A stretch of DNA of 64,000 nucleotides from Calidifontibacter indicus (GCF_003386865.1 NZ_QTUA01000001.1:186001-250000); one strand, 5' to 3'. Counted from the first letter of the stretch, positions 8,443 to 18,809 are shown. Notes: generated by a model from the letters alone, not told the origin. Numbers and translations: made by a program.

Positions 8443-8446
8443 CCCA

Positions 8447-8508
8447 CCCGCGAAAGTGTGCAGATCCGCGCGCGGCCGTCGCGTGTCGTGCAAACATTCG
8501 TCAGGGGG
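8447..8508. repeat. palindromic element, family B copy 1
   Basis: Left arm CCCGCGAAAGTGTGCA (8447-8462) pairs imperfectly with TGCAAACATTCG plus a G-run ending near 8508. It is the divergent member of the family found in tandem at 26846-26972. It fills the spacer between two convergent genes and overlaps the stop codon of the minus-strand FAD oxidase, so it probably acts as a bidirectional terminator. Confidence 0.6.
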
Positions 8509-9925
8509 CGATCGGGGCTGCGAGCACGCCGGCGGGGTCGTAGGTGCTGCGCACCGAACGCCACCGGGCCAGGTTGCCGGCGAGGTAGCGCCCCATCGAG
8601 GCGCCCGCCTCCAGATAGTTCACGTAGCCGCCGGTCGAGTAGGGCGCGAGCGCCGCGTGCGCCTGGCCGATCCACCGGTAGGCGGAGGTGTAGTTGGTGC
8701 CGCCGACGTACCACTGCACCGTCGCGAGATGGTCGCGCCAGGGGAAGGCGGTCGCCGTCGCCGACGGCGTTGAGACTGCGCCGGTCAGCGGGTCGATGAT
8801 CGCCGACCCGGTTCCACCCGCGGCCGAGCGCGCCCGCATGGTGCCCAGCAGCGCGGAGGCGACCGCGGTGTTCATGCCGCGCAACACGTCGGAGCCGGCC
8901 GACCACGGTTGCCGCGCCGAGGTCGTACCACCGCCGAAGTAGCGCACGGCGGACAGGTAGGACAGCTGCTGGTAGCTCGCCGACGATGCGCGCACGCCGA
9001 TCGCCGAGACGAGGGCTGCGGCAGCGGCTCGCTCGTCGCCGGCCTCGGTCGAACCGACGACGCTGATCGAGATCCCGCCGTTGCCGAGCGCGTTGACATG
9101 CACGTTGGCCCAGCGTCCGAGCCCCGTCGATGCGGCCCATCGGGCCCACCCGTTCAGCACGGCCACACCAGCCGAACTCGGGAAGGTCAGTCGGAAGGTG
9201 CCCTTGGCGGTGGCGCTGTGGGTTGCGAAGGTCAGGCTGGTCACGATCGCGGCGCTGCCTCCGCCGCCACCGCGCAACGCCCAGAAAAGATCGGGCTGCG
9301 CCGATGCCGAAATCCGAAGTGCCGCACCGGTTCCGGTGACCACCGTCATCGAGGTGACACGGTCGCACGTCATCCCCCAGCGTCGGGATTCCACCCCGAT
9401 GCCGCCGCCGGTGGTGAGTCCGGTGACGCCGACGGTCGGGCAGGTGCCGGTCGGGATCGCCAGTGCGCGCGCGGCGAGCGCGGCCTTCACCGGGTACAGC
9501 GTCGACCCGGTGAAGACCTGCACCGACGTGCCGGTGATGATCGAGCCCCAGGCCATGCCGCGCAGGTCGAGCACGATCGTGCCCGACGCCGCCGAGGCAC
9601 CGACGTAGGAGTGTCCGCCCGAGCGCGGCGAGATCTTCAGCCCGTATCGCCGGGCGAACGCGACGGTCTGCTGGATGTCGGCCTGCGCGACCGGCCGCAC
9701 CACCGCCAACGGCGTCGCACCGTCGTAGCGCGTGTTGAAGATCAACTTGCTGGAGCCGTAACCGCTCGATCCGGGTCGGTACACCGGACCGCTGACGGCA
9801 CGGTCGAGCGCCGTCCAGTCGGGCGCCGCCGAGGCGAGTGCGGTGGCAGGTGCGGCGCGTCCGACCATCGCGCCGAAGGCGGCACCGGTCGTTGCTCCGA
9901 GCAGCGAACGACGTGAAAAGTCCAT
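8501..9925 (-). CDS. Tat-exported FAD-linked oxidase with BBE domain
   Basis: 474 residues. The N-terminus is a twin-arginine signal (FSRRSLLGATTGAAFGAMVG). The FAD-binding PCMH domain follows, with RSGGHSY (H105) and GTCPTVGVTGLTTGGGIG (C162). These are the His and Cys positions that carry bicovalent FAD in berberine-bridge/glucooligosaccharide-oxidase-like enzymes. The C-terminal BBE domain is recognisable by NYLEAGASMGRYLAGNLARW. Relatives oxidise carbohydrates or alcohols with O2 and release H2O2. The substrate is unknown. The protein is predicted to be secreted fully folded with its cofactor. Confidence 0.85.
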   Translation of the reverse strand: MDFSRRSLLGATTGAAFGAMVGRAAPATALASAAPDWTALDRAVSGPVYRPGSSGYGSSKLIFNTRYDGATPLAVVRPVAQADIQQTVAFARRYGLKISPRSGGHSYVGASAASGTIVLDLRGMAWGSIITGTSVQVFTGSTLYPVKAALAARALAIPTGTCPTVGVTGLTTGGGIGVESRRWGMTCDRVTSMTVVTGTGAALRISASAQPDLFWALRGGGGGSAAIVTSLTFATHSATAKGTFRLTFPSSAGVAVLNGWARWAASTGLGRWANVHVNALGNGGISISVVGSTEAGDERAAAAALVSAIGVRASSASYQQLSYLSAVRYFGGGTTSARQPWSAGSDVLRGMNTAVASALLGTMRARSAAGGTGSAIIDPLTGAVSTPSATATAFPWRDHLATVQWYVGGTNYTSAYRWIGQAHAALAPYSTGGYVNYLEAGASMGRYLAGNLARWRSVRSTYDPAGVLAAPIAP

Positions 9926-10114
9926 GATCCGAACCCCCGTTCACGAGGTCGCCCGACCTCGTGGTTTCCACTGTCCTCCCGCCGTCGGTGATGCGCCATG
10001 GGTAGTTCGTCCCATCGCCGGGTGACACCGGCGACACAGGCGTGCCACAGCGGACGGCGCCATCGTCTTTCCCGTCCGACACCACGTCCCGACACCACGT
10101 CACTGGAGGTCTCG

Positions 10115-10606
10115 ATGAACCCTGCCGATCACCCCCGCTCTGCCCACGACCCGTTCGCCGGTGCGCCCGCGCAGCAGTCGTCCGCTCAGCAGTCGCCCGC
10201 AGGTCAGTCGCCCGCGCAGATGAAGCCGGCCTCGGTCACGCAGGAGCGCGAACTGAGCGTGCCCGAAGCCAACCAGCGACGTTGGTCGGGCAAGAAGACC
10301 GCGGTGGTTGCGGCGATGGCGATCGGGCTGGCGTCGGCCGGCGCCGCCGGGGCGTCGGCGTCCGTCCCACTCGGGTCGAGCATCGGTGGGGGTGACGGTC
10401 GCCAGATGGGGCCCGGCGGACGCGGCGGCATGGGATTCCCGGGCGGCGGTGAGTTCCCGGGCGGGACGATGCCGAACGGGTGCGGCTCGGAGTCGACGCA
10501 GCAGGGTCAGCAGGGCCAGCAGGGTCAGCAGGGCCAGCAGCCCCCGTCGTGGGGTCAGGGCAGCGTGCCGACGAAGCCGGCCTCGGCGACCAACCAGACC
10601 ACGTAA
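10115..10606 (+). CDS. Gln/Gly-rich membrane-anchored protein
   Basis: 163 residues; ATG 10115 follows a TGGAGG ribosome-binding site. A Gln/Ala/Pro/Ser-rich N-terminus of about 55 residues leads into one hydrophobic segment (TAVVAAMAIGLASAGAAGAS). After it come Gly-rich (GGRGGMGFPGGGEFPGG) and Gln-Gly repeat (QQGQQGQQGQQGQQ) stretches. No catalytic domain is present. It resembles the disordered tails of actinobacterial surface proteins. The function is unknown. It is divergent from the FAD oxidase. Confidence 0.65.
   Translation: MNPADHPRSAHDPFAGAPAQQSSAQQSPAGQSPAQMKPASVTQERELSVPEANQRRWSGKKTAVVAAMAIGLASAGAAGASASVPLGSSIGGGDGRQMGPGGRGGMGFPGGGEFPGGTMPNGCGSESTQQGQQGQQGQQGQQPPSWGQGSVPTKPASATNQTT
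10498..10541 (+). repeat. short tandem repeat of CAGCAGGGYC units
   Basis: About four and a half 9-bp units encode Gln-Gln-Gly repeats near the end of the Gln/Gly-rich protein. The unit length is a multiple of three, so changes in copy number would keep the frame. Confidence 0.7.
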
Positions 10607-10660
10607 CCGCCGGCTCGGGCAGCGGCACGGCCAGAAGATCGGCGCGGCCGCCGGGCAGGA

Positions 10661-11536
10661 TCAGCCACGTCGGCGGCGCATCCGCTCCTGCAACTTGCCG
10701 ACTTCGCCCATCGGGTCCTTACCGGCGCGCACCTGCTTGGCCGACCGGATCATCGCGGCGTCGTACGCCTTGCGGGCATACCGCTTCGCGTTGTAGGCGG
10801 CCACGCCGTCGGCGTCGGTCAGCACGATGAACTTGCGCTGCCGCACGCCCTCGAGCGCCTTCGCCGCCACCTGCTCCGCCGAACGCGGCGCCTTGGTGAT
10901 GAGGTCGACCGCGCTCTGTTCAGTCTCGACATCCTTGCCCTGCAACGAATCTGCGAGGTTGGTGCGGAAGAACGACGGACAGATCACCGACACCTCGATG
11001 TTGTCGGGGGCGAGTTCGTGACGCAGCGTCTCCGACACCGCGACGACCGCTGCCTTCACCGCGTTGTACGACGCCATCGTGGGGGCGTGAACCAGACCGG
11101 CGAGCGATGCGGTGTTGACGATGTGACCGCCACCGGCCTCGCGCATCATCGGCACGAACGTGCGGCAGCCGCGGACGACGCCGAGCAGGTTGATGTCGAT
11201 GATCCAGTGCCAGTTGGCCATCGACTCGACATCGATCCGTCCGCCGGCGGCGACTCCCGCGTTGTTGAACAGTAGGTCGAGCCCGCCCCAGGTGGCCTCG
11301 ACCCAGTTGCGGGTCTCCTCCCACGCCTCGTCCGATCGCACATCGAGTTGCCGGTATTCGACGCCGGCCGGCAGCACGCCCTCCGGCGCGACCTCGTGCA
11401 CGTCGACGACGAGCACCTTCGCGCCGTCCGCCACCAGTTCCTTCGTCATTGCCAGCCCGAGACCCGACGCACCGCCGGTGACCAGGGCTCGCTTGCCGGT
11501 GAAGGATTCGGGGTCGCGTCGCAACGGGTTCTTCAT
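10661..11536 (-). CDS. short-chain dehydrogenase/reductase
   Basis: 291 residues from ATG 11536. Classical SDR features are the cofactor loop TGGASGLGLAM, the NNAG motif (LLFNNAGVAAGG), the catalytic Ser in NTASLAGL and the YxxxK pair in ASYNAVKAAV. A basic C-terminal extension of about 30 residues ends in RMRRRRG. The Asp after beta-2 (VVDVHE) suggests NAD(H) preference. The substrate is not predictable. The gene stands alone, with family A palindrome copy 1 beginning 48 bp upstream of its start. Confidence 0.85.
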   Translation of the reverse strand: MKNPLRRDPESFTGKRALVTGGASGLGLAMTKELVADGAKVLVVDVHEVAPEGVLPAGVEYRQLDVRSDEAWEETRNWVEATWGGLDLLFNNAGVAAGGRIDVESMANWHWIIDINLLGVVRGCRTFVPMMREAGGGHIVNTASLAGLVHAPTMASYNAVKAAVVAVSETLRHELAPDNIEVSVICPSFFRTNLADSLQGKDVETEQSAVDLITKAPRSAEQVAAKALEGVRQRKFIVLTDADGVAAYNAKRYARKAYDAAMIRSAKQVRAGKDPMGEVGKLQERMRRRRG

Positions 11537-11584
11537 GCGCGGGACGTTACCGGCTCGACCCGTCCCGCAGAGGCCGCACACCCT

Positions 11585-11660
11585 CCCGCAAACGCTGCGG
11601 TTCCCGACAGATGCTGCTGTTGCAACAGCAGCCTCTGTCGGCAGGTGCAGCGTTTGCGGG
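11585..11660. repeat. palindromic element, family A copy 1
   Basis: This 76-bp nested palindrome has outer arms CCCGCAAACGCTGC (11585-11598) and GCAGCGTTTGCGGG (11647-11660), a perfect 14-bp match. Inside are CCGACAGA/TCTGTCGG arms and a perfect 20-bp core, GCTGCTGTTGCAACAGCAGC. It lies between the start of the SDR gene and the HNH gene. Further copies are at 33867-33939 and 51817-51887. The whole spacer 11537-11892 holds no credible gene. A partial match, CGAATGTTTGCGGG, follows at 11671-11684. Confidence 0.85.
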
Positions 11661-11892
11661 GTGGGCGGGTCGAATGTTTGCGGGTGGACGGGTCTGCGGC
11701 TTGCGGGTGGTGGTGCTGCACGGCCAGTCGCCCTGTGGATGAACCAAGGGTTTCGAGGGGCTGTGGATACCGAACGGTAGCGAATTCTTCTGTCTTTCAG
11801 CGAAATTCGTGTCCTGAACCCTTGTGCGCCGGTTCGAACGGACGTACGATGAAGGCATTCCGGACGGCACACCCGGGGAGGGGGATCCGCGC

Positions 11893-13367
11893 ATGAGCAT
11901 CGACGAACAGTTCGACCAGCGGTACGACTCGTACCCCGGTGAAGCCGCCGCCTGCGCCGAGGCCATCACGTCCTCACTCGAATCGATCACCCGCCTCGCC
12001 CACCTGCCCGCAAACCTCACCGACGCCGAACTCACCGACGTCACCCGCTCGGCTCTGCTGGTGATGCAACAAGCTGAAGCGACCGTGGTCGCACTCACCG
12101 CGGACGCGATCAAACGCGGTGCGGTCTACCGCTCCACCGCAGCCGACGCGACCCAATGGGTTCAACGCCTGTCCACCGGCGAAGCCGCCTCCGCGCTGCT
12201 CGGCGCCGAAACGGTCACGGTGTCCGGGCCGCTGGTCCCCATTGATGAACCCGTCGATGAAGCGACCACCGACTCGACCGGCGGCTCGACCGAGGGCTCG
12301 ACCGAAGACTCCTGCGAGGAACTGTGGCGATCCGGCATGGAACCCGCGCACGCCACGCGGATCCGCAAACTCGCCGACGCCGCCCAAACACCCCGGCACC
12401 AGAAACTCATCGACGCGGTCATCACCGGACAGGTCAACACCACCATCGCCAAAACCAGCCTCGACACCATTGACAAGATCAAAGCCGTCCTGCCCAACGC
12501 GGAATGGGACGAGATCTACGACTGGCTACTCACCCTCGGCCCCGGCTCCGGTGCGAAAACCGTCCGGGAACTCACCAAACGGATCCTCGCCCAATACGGC
12601 GACGACGTGTTGGACGAGAAAGAGGACGCCCTCCAAAACGTCGAATCATTGTCCTGGACCGACCTGCCCGAAGGGATGATCCGGTTCATCGCCGACCTGT
12701 CCCCCGACCACGCCCAAGCCTTCATCCAAGCCATCCAGGCATTGGCCGCACCGTCACCGAAGTCCGACTGCTGCGACAACCCGCACCACCGCCACACCCC
12801 CGACGAGAACGGCAACTCCCGCAAGACCGGCGACCCCGACCCCCGCACCCCCGGCAAACGCCGCGTCGACGCCCTCCTACTTCTGCTCGGCCTCGGCGCC
12901 GAAGCAGTCGACGCCGACGGACAGGTCAACACCCGCGGATCAGCAACATTGGTCGTCACCATCGACTTCGCAGTCCTCGCTGGCATCCTCGCCGGCCTCG
13001 GCATCACCGACACCGGCGTCGGCATCACCCCCGACACGGTGAGACAACTCGCCTGCGACGCAGGCATCCTGCCGATGGTCCTCGGATCTAAGAACCAACC
13101 CCTGAACGTCGGACGCAAACGAAGACTCGTCGACAACGAACTACGACGCGCCGTCATCCACCGCGACAAACACTGCACCTACGCCGGCTGCGACCGACCA
13201 CCCGTCATGTGCGAAGTCCACCACGTCGAATCCTGGTGGGCCGGAGGCGAACCTCACTTCAGAACAGTGCCCTCCTCTGCACAACACATCACCGGATCGT
13301 GCACCGCGACAACCTCACCGCCACCGGCGTCACGTGGGACTACGCCAAGACCGCGTCTGCGGCCTGA
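11893..13367 (+). pseudogene. DUF222 / HNH endonuclease-like protein, frameshifted near its C-terminus
   Basis: The start ATG 11893 has a GGGGAGGGGG stretch upstream. The DUF222 domain spans most of the protein, and the HNH module begins at HRDKHCTYAGCDRPPVMCEV. After WWAGGE the frame is wrong: the original frame runs into unrelated sequence to 13374. Shifting by one base at about 13249-13252 (GAACC where GAAACC is expected) restores TSLQNSALLCTTHHRIVHRD and a normal end at 13367. A single A has therefore been lost, by mutation or sequencing error. Intact relatives are the multi-copy 13E12-type nuclease-like proteins of actinobacteria, whose function is poorly defined. As written, the product lacks the second half of the HNH metal site. 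Confidence 0.85.
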
Positions 13368-13397
13368 CCCGTGACTGCCTGGTCACGGTGCAGTGGG

Positions 13398-16300
13398 TCA
13401 GCCGTCCTGGAGCATCGCGCGAATGTCGTCGGCAGTGATGGCACCGCTGGCGCCTTCGCCGCCGTCGACGACCCGAGCGAACAGGTCACGCTTGCGCTCC
13501 TGCAGTTCGACGACCTTCTCCTCGATCGTGCCCTGGGAGACGAGGCGGTAGACCATCACCGGGCGGTCTTGACCGATGCGGTGGGCGCGGTCGATGGCCT
13601 GCGCCTCGGCGGCGGGGTTCCACCACGGATCGAGCACGAACACGTAGTCGGCCTCGGTGAGGGTGAGTCCGACGCCGCCGGCCTTGAGCGAGATGAGGAA
13701 CGCCGCGGCGTCGCCGTCCTTGAACTCGTCGATGACCGCCTGCCGGTTGGTGGTCGAACCGTCGAGGTAGGTGGTGGTGATCGCCGCGTCGTGCAGCGCC
13801 GACTCGACCAGCCGCAGGTAGGAGGTGAACTGGCTGAACACCAGCGCCCGGTGCCCCTCGGCCGACAGTTCGCGCAGTTGGTCGACGAGGAATCCGATCT
13901 TCGCGCTCGGCTCGCGTGCGGTGTACTCGTCGTCGACCAACCTCGGGTCGAGCGAGATCTGCCGCAACCGCGTCAGCGACGACAGGATCGCGATGCGGTT
14001 GGCGTCGGGGTCGTCGAGCAGACCGAGGATGCGTTGCCGCTCCCTCTGCAGCTGCCGGCGGTAGTAGCCCTCGTGTTTGCCGGTGAGCGTGATCTCCTGC
14101 AGCTGGATCTGCTTGGGCGGCAGGTCGGCGGCGACGACCTCCTTGGTGCGGCGCATCATCAACGGACGGATCCGGCGGCGCAGCATGTCGAGCTTGTCGG
14201 GCTCGGCGCCCGACTCGATGGGCTTGCGGTAGGTGCTGGAGAACAGCTCCGGCTTCGGGAAGAGCCCCGGTGCGGCCAGCGCGAGCATCGACCAGAGATC
14301 CATCAGCGAGTTCTCCAGCGGGGTGCCGGTGATCGCCAGGGTGAATGGCGAGCGCAGCCGCTTGGCCGCGTGGAAGGTCTTGCTCTGGTGGTTCTTGATG
14401 AACTGCGCCTCGTCGAGCACCAGACCGCGCCAACCCAGCGACCTGAACTCGTCGGCGTCCAACCGCAGCACGGTGTAGGAGGTGACCACGATCGCGGCAC
14501 CGGAAACGGTGTCGCTCAACGGTTCCGGACGCTTGGCAGCGGTGTTGCGGACCGCGACCACCGGCAGGTCGGGCGCGAAGGTCGCGGCCTCACGCACCCA
14601 GGTGCCGACCATCGACGACGGCGCCACGACGAGCACCGGGTCGGTCAGTTCGCCCGCCTCGTGGGCACGAGCCAACATCGCCAGCGTCTGCACGGTCTTG
14701 CCCAGACCCATGTCGTCGGCAAGCACACCGCCGAGCTGGGCGTCCCAGATGCTCGCGAGCCAGTGATAGCCGTCCACCTGGTACGGACGCAGGGTCGCCT
14801 TGAACCCGTTCGGCACCGCCGGCGGCTCGCTGCGTCCGACGGCGTTGACGGCCGCCACCCGTTCGGTCCACGCCGACGACGCGCTGCTGACGACCCCGAG
14901 TTCGACGAGTTCGTCCCAGTAGCCGAGCTGGAACTTGTTGAGGCTGAGGCCGTCACCGCGCCGGTCGGACAGCTCCCTCGCCTCGGAAATGAGCGACGAA
15001 AGCCGTTGCAGCTCAGGGTGATCGAGTGAGAACCACGTGCCGGAATCAAGCAGCAGCAGGTCGTCGCCCCGGGCCAGGGCCCGGAACAGCGGTTCGAAGG
15101 GCACCTTCTCGCCGCCGACCGTGATCTCGATCCGCAGGTCGAACCAGTCGATGTCGTCCGACTCCTCGGCGCCGATCTCGATCAGCGGTTCGTCCTGCGC
15201 CTCCTCGAAGATCGGCAGGTCGTCGGCCCGCTCGATGATCACGAGGTCGTGGTCGTCGAGTTCGGCCAACAGGTTGGTGAACTTCACCGCGGCGAAGTCG
15301 CAGAAGACCTCGACGTCCTTGGGCCACCACCCGATGCCGCCGATCGCCTCGAGCATCGACGCGCGTCGCAGCACGCCCTCGAGTTGCTCGACCAGCACCC
15401 GTTCGGCCGACCGGTCGCGACCGGCCCACGCGGTGGCGTCGAGCGCCATCGAGTGCAGTTCGCCACCGGGATAACGCACCCGAGTGCTCACCCGGACGGC
15501 GGTGTCGGACTCGCGCTCGACCCGCAGGTGCAGCCGCAGCGGCTCGACGAGCGCGGCCCGCGGACGGTCGATCGACCCGCCGGAGACCACGCCGTAGCGG
15601 CGCGCCAGCTTCGGCAGCTGCGCCTCGCGGAACGAGTCGGCCATCGCCTCGGGCACGGTGACCGGCCCGTTGGTGGCCAACCACTGCGCCATCGACGACA
15701 TCGGCCGGTCGAGCCCGGCGAGCACGAGGCTCTGGTCTTCGACGATCACCAGACCGTGCACCGGGTCACCGATCAGCACGAGCCGTCCGGGCCGGTGCAG
15801 GTCGATCTCGGTGCGGCCGATGAGTTCGCCGTGGGGCCCGTCGGCAAACCGGACGTCGGTGCGCACCGGGCTCGACAACAACTCGACCGTGGCGTCGGGG
15901 TGGGCGAACGCGGGCAGCAACTCGACGCCGGCCGCGACGGCCAACTGCAGGTCGTCCCAGACGCCGCCGCCGAGCTCGTCGAGGGTCAACCGGGGTGCGC
16001 GGGTCATCACATTGCCGCCGGCACGCCAGCGTTCGAGGATGCGGGCGAGCGCCTGCGACTGCTCGGGCACGAAGAACCGGCGGCCGGTGCTGCGGGCGTC
16101 GGTGCGCACGTCGGTCCACTCGATCGACATGTTCCAGCGGCCGGTCTTGCCGCGCCGGCACGGCACCAGCTCGAAGCGGGTGCGCGGGGAGGAGTCGGTG
16201 CCGGACCGGGGTGCCATCGTGGGCTGGATGCGCAGGCCGAGCGCGTCGGCGTCGGTGAAGGTCTGGGAGCCTTCGTCGTCACCGAGGAACCGGTCGGTGA

Positions 16301-16679
16301 ACTCGCGCCAGGTCTCGTTGCCGTCGGGTTCGGGACGGGAGTGACCGCCGAGGGCCTCGCGTCCGGCAAGCACCATCGCCGCGACGTGTTTGCAGGCCTG
16401 CTTCACCGGGCAGGAGCAGCGCGACCTCCATTCGCGCGCGGGGGCGCCGACGCGCGGCACCGTCAACATCGCGGTGTAGGGCCGCACCGCGCCACCGGAG
16501 ATGGTGCCGATCAGCAGCCGTCCGTTGTCGCCGACGTTGATCGACTCGACGCGCTCGGCGTCGACATAGCCCAGCGCTCGCTCGTAGGCGAAGCGTCCGA
16601 CGTGGGCAATGACCTCCTCGTCGCTCACCTGGGCGAGCCAGGCCGCGCCGCGCACCTGGAGCGAGGGTGAGGAGACCAT
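13398..16679 (-). CDS. SWIM-domain SNF2-family DEAD/DEAH helicase
   Basis: 1093 residues. An N-terminal SWIM zinc finger has C88, C90, C96 and H98 (CSCPVKQACKH). A long bacterial SNF2-associated middle region follows. The SNF2 ATPase core starts near residue 640 with Walker A (DDMGLGKTVQTLAML), a DEAQ box (LDEAQFIKN), TGTPLENS (motif III) and the C-terminal helicase motifs SLKAGGVGLTLTEADYV and AIDRAHRIGQ. Such proteins are DNA-dependent ATPases that move along duplex DNA, linked to repair or transcription recycling. The exact role is unknown. The gene converges with the HNH gene, 30 bp away. Confidence 0.92.
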   Translation of the reverse strand: MVSSPSLQVRGAAWLAQVSDEEVIAHVGRFAYERALGYVDAERVESINVGDNGRLLIGTISGGAVRPYTAMLTVPRVGAPAREWRSRCSCPVKQACKHVAAMVLAGREALGGHSRPEPDGNETWREFTDRFLGDDEGSQTFTDADALGLRIQPTMAPRSGTDSSPRTRFELVPCRRGKTGRWNMSIEWTDVRTDARSTGRRFFVPEQSQALARILERWRAGGNVMTRAPRLTLDELGGGVWDDLQLAVAAGVELLPAFAHPDATVELLSSPVRTDVRFADGPHGELIGRTEIDLHRPGRLVLIGDPVHGLVIVEDQSLVLAGLDRPMSSMAQWLATNGPVTVPEAMADSFREAQLPKLARRYGVVSGGSIDRPRAALVEPLRLHLRVERESDTAVRVSTRVRYPGGELHSMALDATAWAGRDRSAERVLVEQLEGVLRRASMLEAIGGIGWWPKDVEVFCDFAAVKFTNLLAELDDHDLVIIERADDLPIFEEAQDEPLIEIGAEESDDIDWFDLRIEITVGGEKVPFEPLFRALARGDDLLLLDSGTWFSLDHPELQRLSSLISEARELSDRRGDGLSLNKFQLGYWDELVELGVVSSASSAWTERVAAVNAVGRSEPPAVPNGFKATLRPYQVDGYHWLASIWDAQLGGVLADDMGLGKTVQTLAMLARAHEAGELTDPVLVVAPSSMVGTWVREAATFAPDLPVVAVRNTAAKRPEPLSDTVSGAAIVVTSYTVLRLDADEFRSLGWRGLVLDEAQFIKNHQSKTFHAAKRLRSPFTLAITGTPLENSLMDLWSMLALAAPGLFPKPELFSSTYRKPIESGAEPDKLDMLRRRIRPLMMRRTKEVVAADLPPKQIQLQEITLTGKHEGYYRRQLQRERQRILGLLDDPDANRIAILSSLTRLRQISLDPRLVDDEYTAREPSAKIGFLVDQLRELSAEGHRALVFSQFTSYLRLVESALHDAAITTTYLDGSTTNRQAVIDEFKDGDAAAFLISLKAGGVGLTLTEADYVFVLDPWWNPAAEAQAIDRAHRIGQDRPVMVYRLVSQGTIEEKVVELQERKRDLFARVVDGGEGASGAITADDIRAMLQDG

Positions 16680-16754
16680 CTTCCGAACTTAACCCGATCC
16701 CCCGACATCCGGGAAATCACGGGGACGTCCGGGAAATCGGAGGTGAACGGGCGA

Positions 16755-18809
16755 TTACTGCCCGGGCACCTTTTCCAGATCGGCCAGCCAGGCCTGCGCG
16801 TTGCCGTCGGACGGCGCCCGCCAGTCACCGCGCGGCGACACCGACCCGCCGGCCATCACCTTCGGTCCGTTCGGCAGCGCCGACCGCTTGAACTGGCTGA
16901 ACGCGAAGAACCGCTGGAGGAAGACCTCGAGCCAGGAGCGGATCGTCGCCAGGTCGTAGGCGATCTGCTTCTCCTGCGGGTAGCCGGCCGGCCACTGGCC
17001 GGTCTCGGCGTCCTTCCAACCGTGCCAGGCGAGGAAGGCGATCTTGCTGGGCCGGTAGCCGTAGCGCAGCGTGTAGAAGATGTTGAAGTCCTGCAGCGGG
17101 TAGGGCCCGATCTTGTCCTCGGTCGACTGCATCTTCTCGCCCGGCTTGGTCGGCACGAGTTCGGGACTGATCTCCTGGTTGACGATGTCGGTGAGCACCG
17201 CACCCGTCTCGTCGTTGAACAGCTTCTCGTCGACCACCCACCGGATGAGGTGCTGGATCATCGTCTTCGGGATGCCGGAGTTGACCGTGTAGTGCGACAT
17301 CTGGTCGCCGACGCCGTACGTGCACCAGCCGAGCGCGAGCTCGGACAGGTCGCCGGTGCCGAGCACGATTCCGTTCTCCTTGTTGGCGATCCGGAAGAGA
17401 TAGTCGGTGCGCAGGCCGGCCTGCACGTTCTCGAAGGTCACGTCGTGCACCGGCTCGCCGTCGCCGAACGGGTGGCCCATGTCCTTGAGCATCTGGGTGG
17501 CGGTCGGTCGGATGTCGAGTTCGGCGAAGCTGACGCCGAGCCCTTCGGCGAGCTTGTACGCGTTCGACTTGGTGTAGTCGGACGTCGCGAAGCCGGGCAT
17601 CGTGTAGGCCAGGATGTCGGTGCGCGGGCGACCCATCTGGTCCATCGCCCGGGCCGCGACGATCAACGCGTGGGTGGAGTCGAGCCCACCGCTCACCCCG
17701 ATGACCACCTTCGGGTCGCCGATCGCACGCAACCGTTGCACCAGGCCCGACACCTGGATGTTGTACGCCTCGTAGCAGTCGAGCGCGAGGCGCGACTCGT
17801 CGTCGGGCACGAACGGGAAGCGGTCGACCTTGCGCAGCAGCCCGATGTCACCGGACGGCGGGTCGAGCATGACCTCGACGGTGCGGAACGCGCCGGTCAC
17901 CTCACCGTGCGTGCGTGTGTTGTCGTCGATCGACCCGTCGCGCAGGCGGTCCTGGCGGATGCGGTCGAGGTCGATGTCGACGACGGTGCTGCGCGGACCG
18001 TCGGGGAACCGCTCGGTCTGCCCGAGGAGGTCGCCGCACTCGTAGATCATCGTCATGCCGTCCCACGAGAGGTCGGTGGTCGACTCCCCTTGGCCCGACG
18101 CGGCGTACGCGTACACCGCCAGGCAGCGGGCAGACTGCGCCCGGCACAGCAGGTGCCGGTCTTCGGCGCGGGCGACCGTGATGGGGCTGCCGGAGATGTT
18201 GGCGAGCACGGTCGCACCGGCGAGCGAGGCCATCGACGACGGCGGCACCGGCACCCACATGTCTTCGCAGACCTCGACGTGCACGACGAGACCGGGCACG
18301 TCGACAGCCTCGAACAGCAGGTCGGGTCCGAACGGAATCTGCTTGCCGCCCAAGGCGATCGAGTCGCCGAACGACTCGTCGCCGGCCGCGAAGTGTCGCT
18401 TCTCGTAGAACTCGCGGTAGTTGGGCAGGTATGACTTCGGCGCCACCCCGAGCACCTCGCCACCCTGCACCACCACCGCACAGTTGTAGAGCCGGTTGCC
18501 GTTGCGCAGTGGTGCGCCGACGACCACGATCGGCCGCAGGTCCTTCGTCGCCGCGGCCAGGGTGTCGATGGCCGCGAGCACCCGGTCGAGCACGACGTCC
18601 TGCAGGTGAAGATCTTCGATCGCGTAGCCGCTGAGGCCGAGTTCGGGGAAGATCGCGAGCGCCACCCCCTGGGTGTGCAGCGCCCGCACCTGCTCGATCA
18701 CCGTCGCGACGTTGGTGTCGGGATCGGCGATCGAGGTGGGCACGGTGCACGAGGCGATCCGGGCGTAACCGTGGGCGTAGGCACTGCGGAAATCGAAGCT
18801 GGCGGCCAT
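16755..18809 (-). CDS. nadE: glutamine-dependent NAD(+) synthetase
   Basis: 684 residues, the usual length for the fused enzyme. The N-terminal nitrilase-type glutaminase (1-about 290) shows the Glu-Lys-Cys triad in [30 protein letters not shown] and EVCEDMWVP. The C-terminal synthetase has the PP-loop [14 protein letters not shown] and [13 protein letters not shown]. It amidates deamido-NAD using ammonia channelled from glutamine, the last step of NAD synthesis, in the cytoplasm. The start ATG 18809 matches the family's N-terminus; the longer upstream frame crosses a perfect hairpin and is not coding. Confidence 0.95.
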   Translation of the reverse strand: MAASFDFRSAYAHGYARIASCTVPTSIADPDTNVATVIEQVRALHTQGVALAIFPELGLSGYAIEDLHLQDVVLDRVLAAIDTLAAATKDLRPIVVVGAPLRNGNRLYNCAVVVQGGEVLGVAPKSYLPNYREFYEKRHFAAGDESFGDSIALGGKQIPFGPDLLFEAVDVPGLVVHVEVCEDMWVPVPPSSMASLAGATVLANISGSPITVARAEDRHLLCRAQSARCLAVYAYAASGQGESTTDLSWDGMTMIYECGDLLGQTERFPDGPRSTVVDIDLDRIRQDRLRDGSIDDNTRTHGEVTGAFRTVEVMLDPPSGDIGLLRKVDRFPFVPDDESRLALDCYEAYNIQVSGLVQRLRAIGDPKVVIGVSGGLDSTHALIVAARAMDQMGRPRTDILAYTMPGFATSDYTKSNAYKLAEGLGVSFAELDIRPTATQMLKDMGHPFGDGEPVHDVTFENVQAGLRTDYLFRIANKENGIVLGTGDLSELALGWCTYGVGDQMSHYTVNSGIPKTMIQHLIRWVVDEKLFNDETGAVLTDIVNQEISPELVPTKPGEKMQSTEDKIGPYPLQDFNIFYTLRYGYRPSKIAFLAWHGWKDAETGQWPAGYPQEKQIAYDLATIRSWLEVFLQRFFAFSQFKRSALPNGPKVMAGGSVSPRGDWRAPSDGNAQAWLADLEKVPGQ

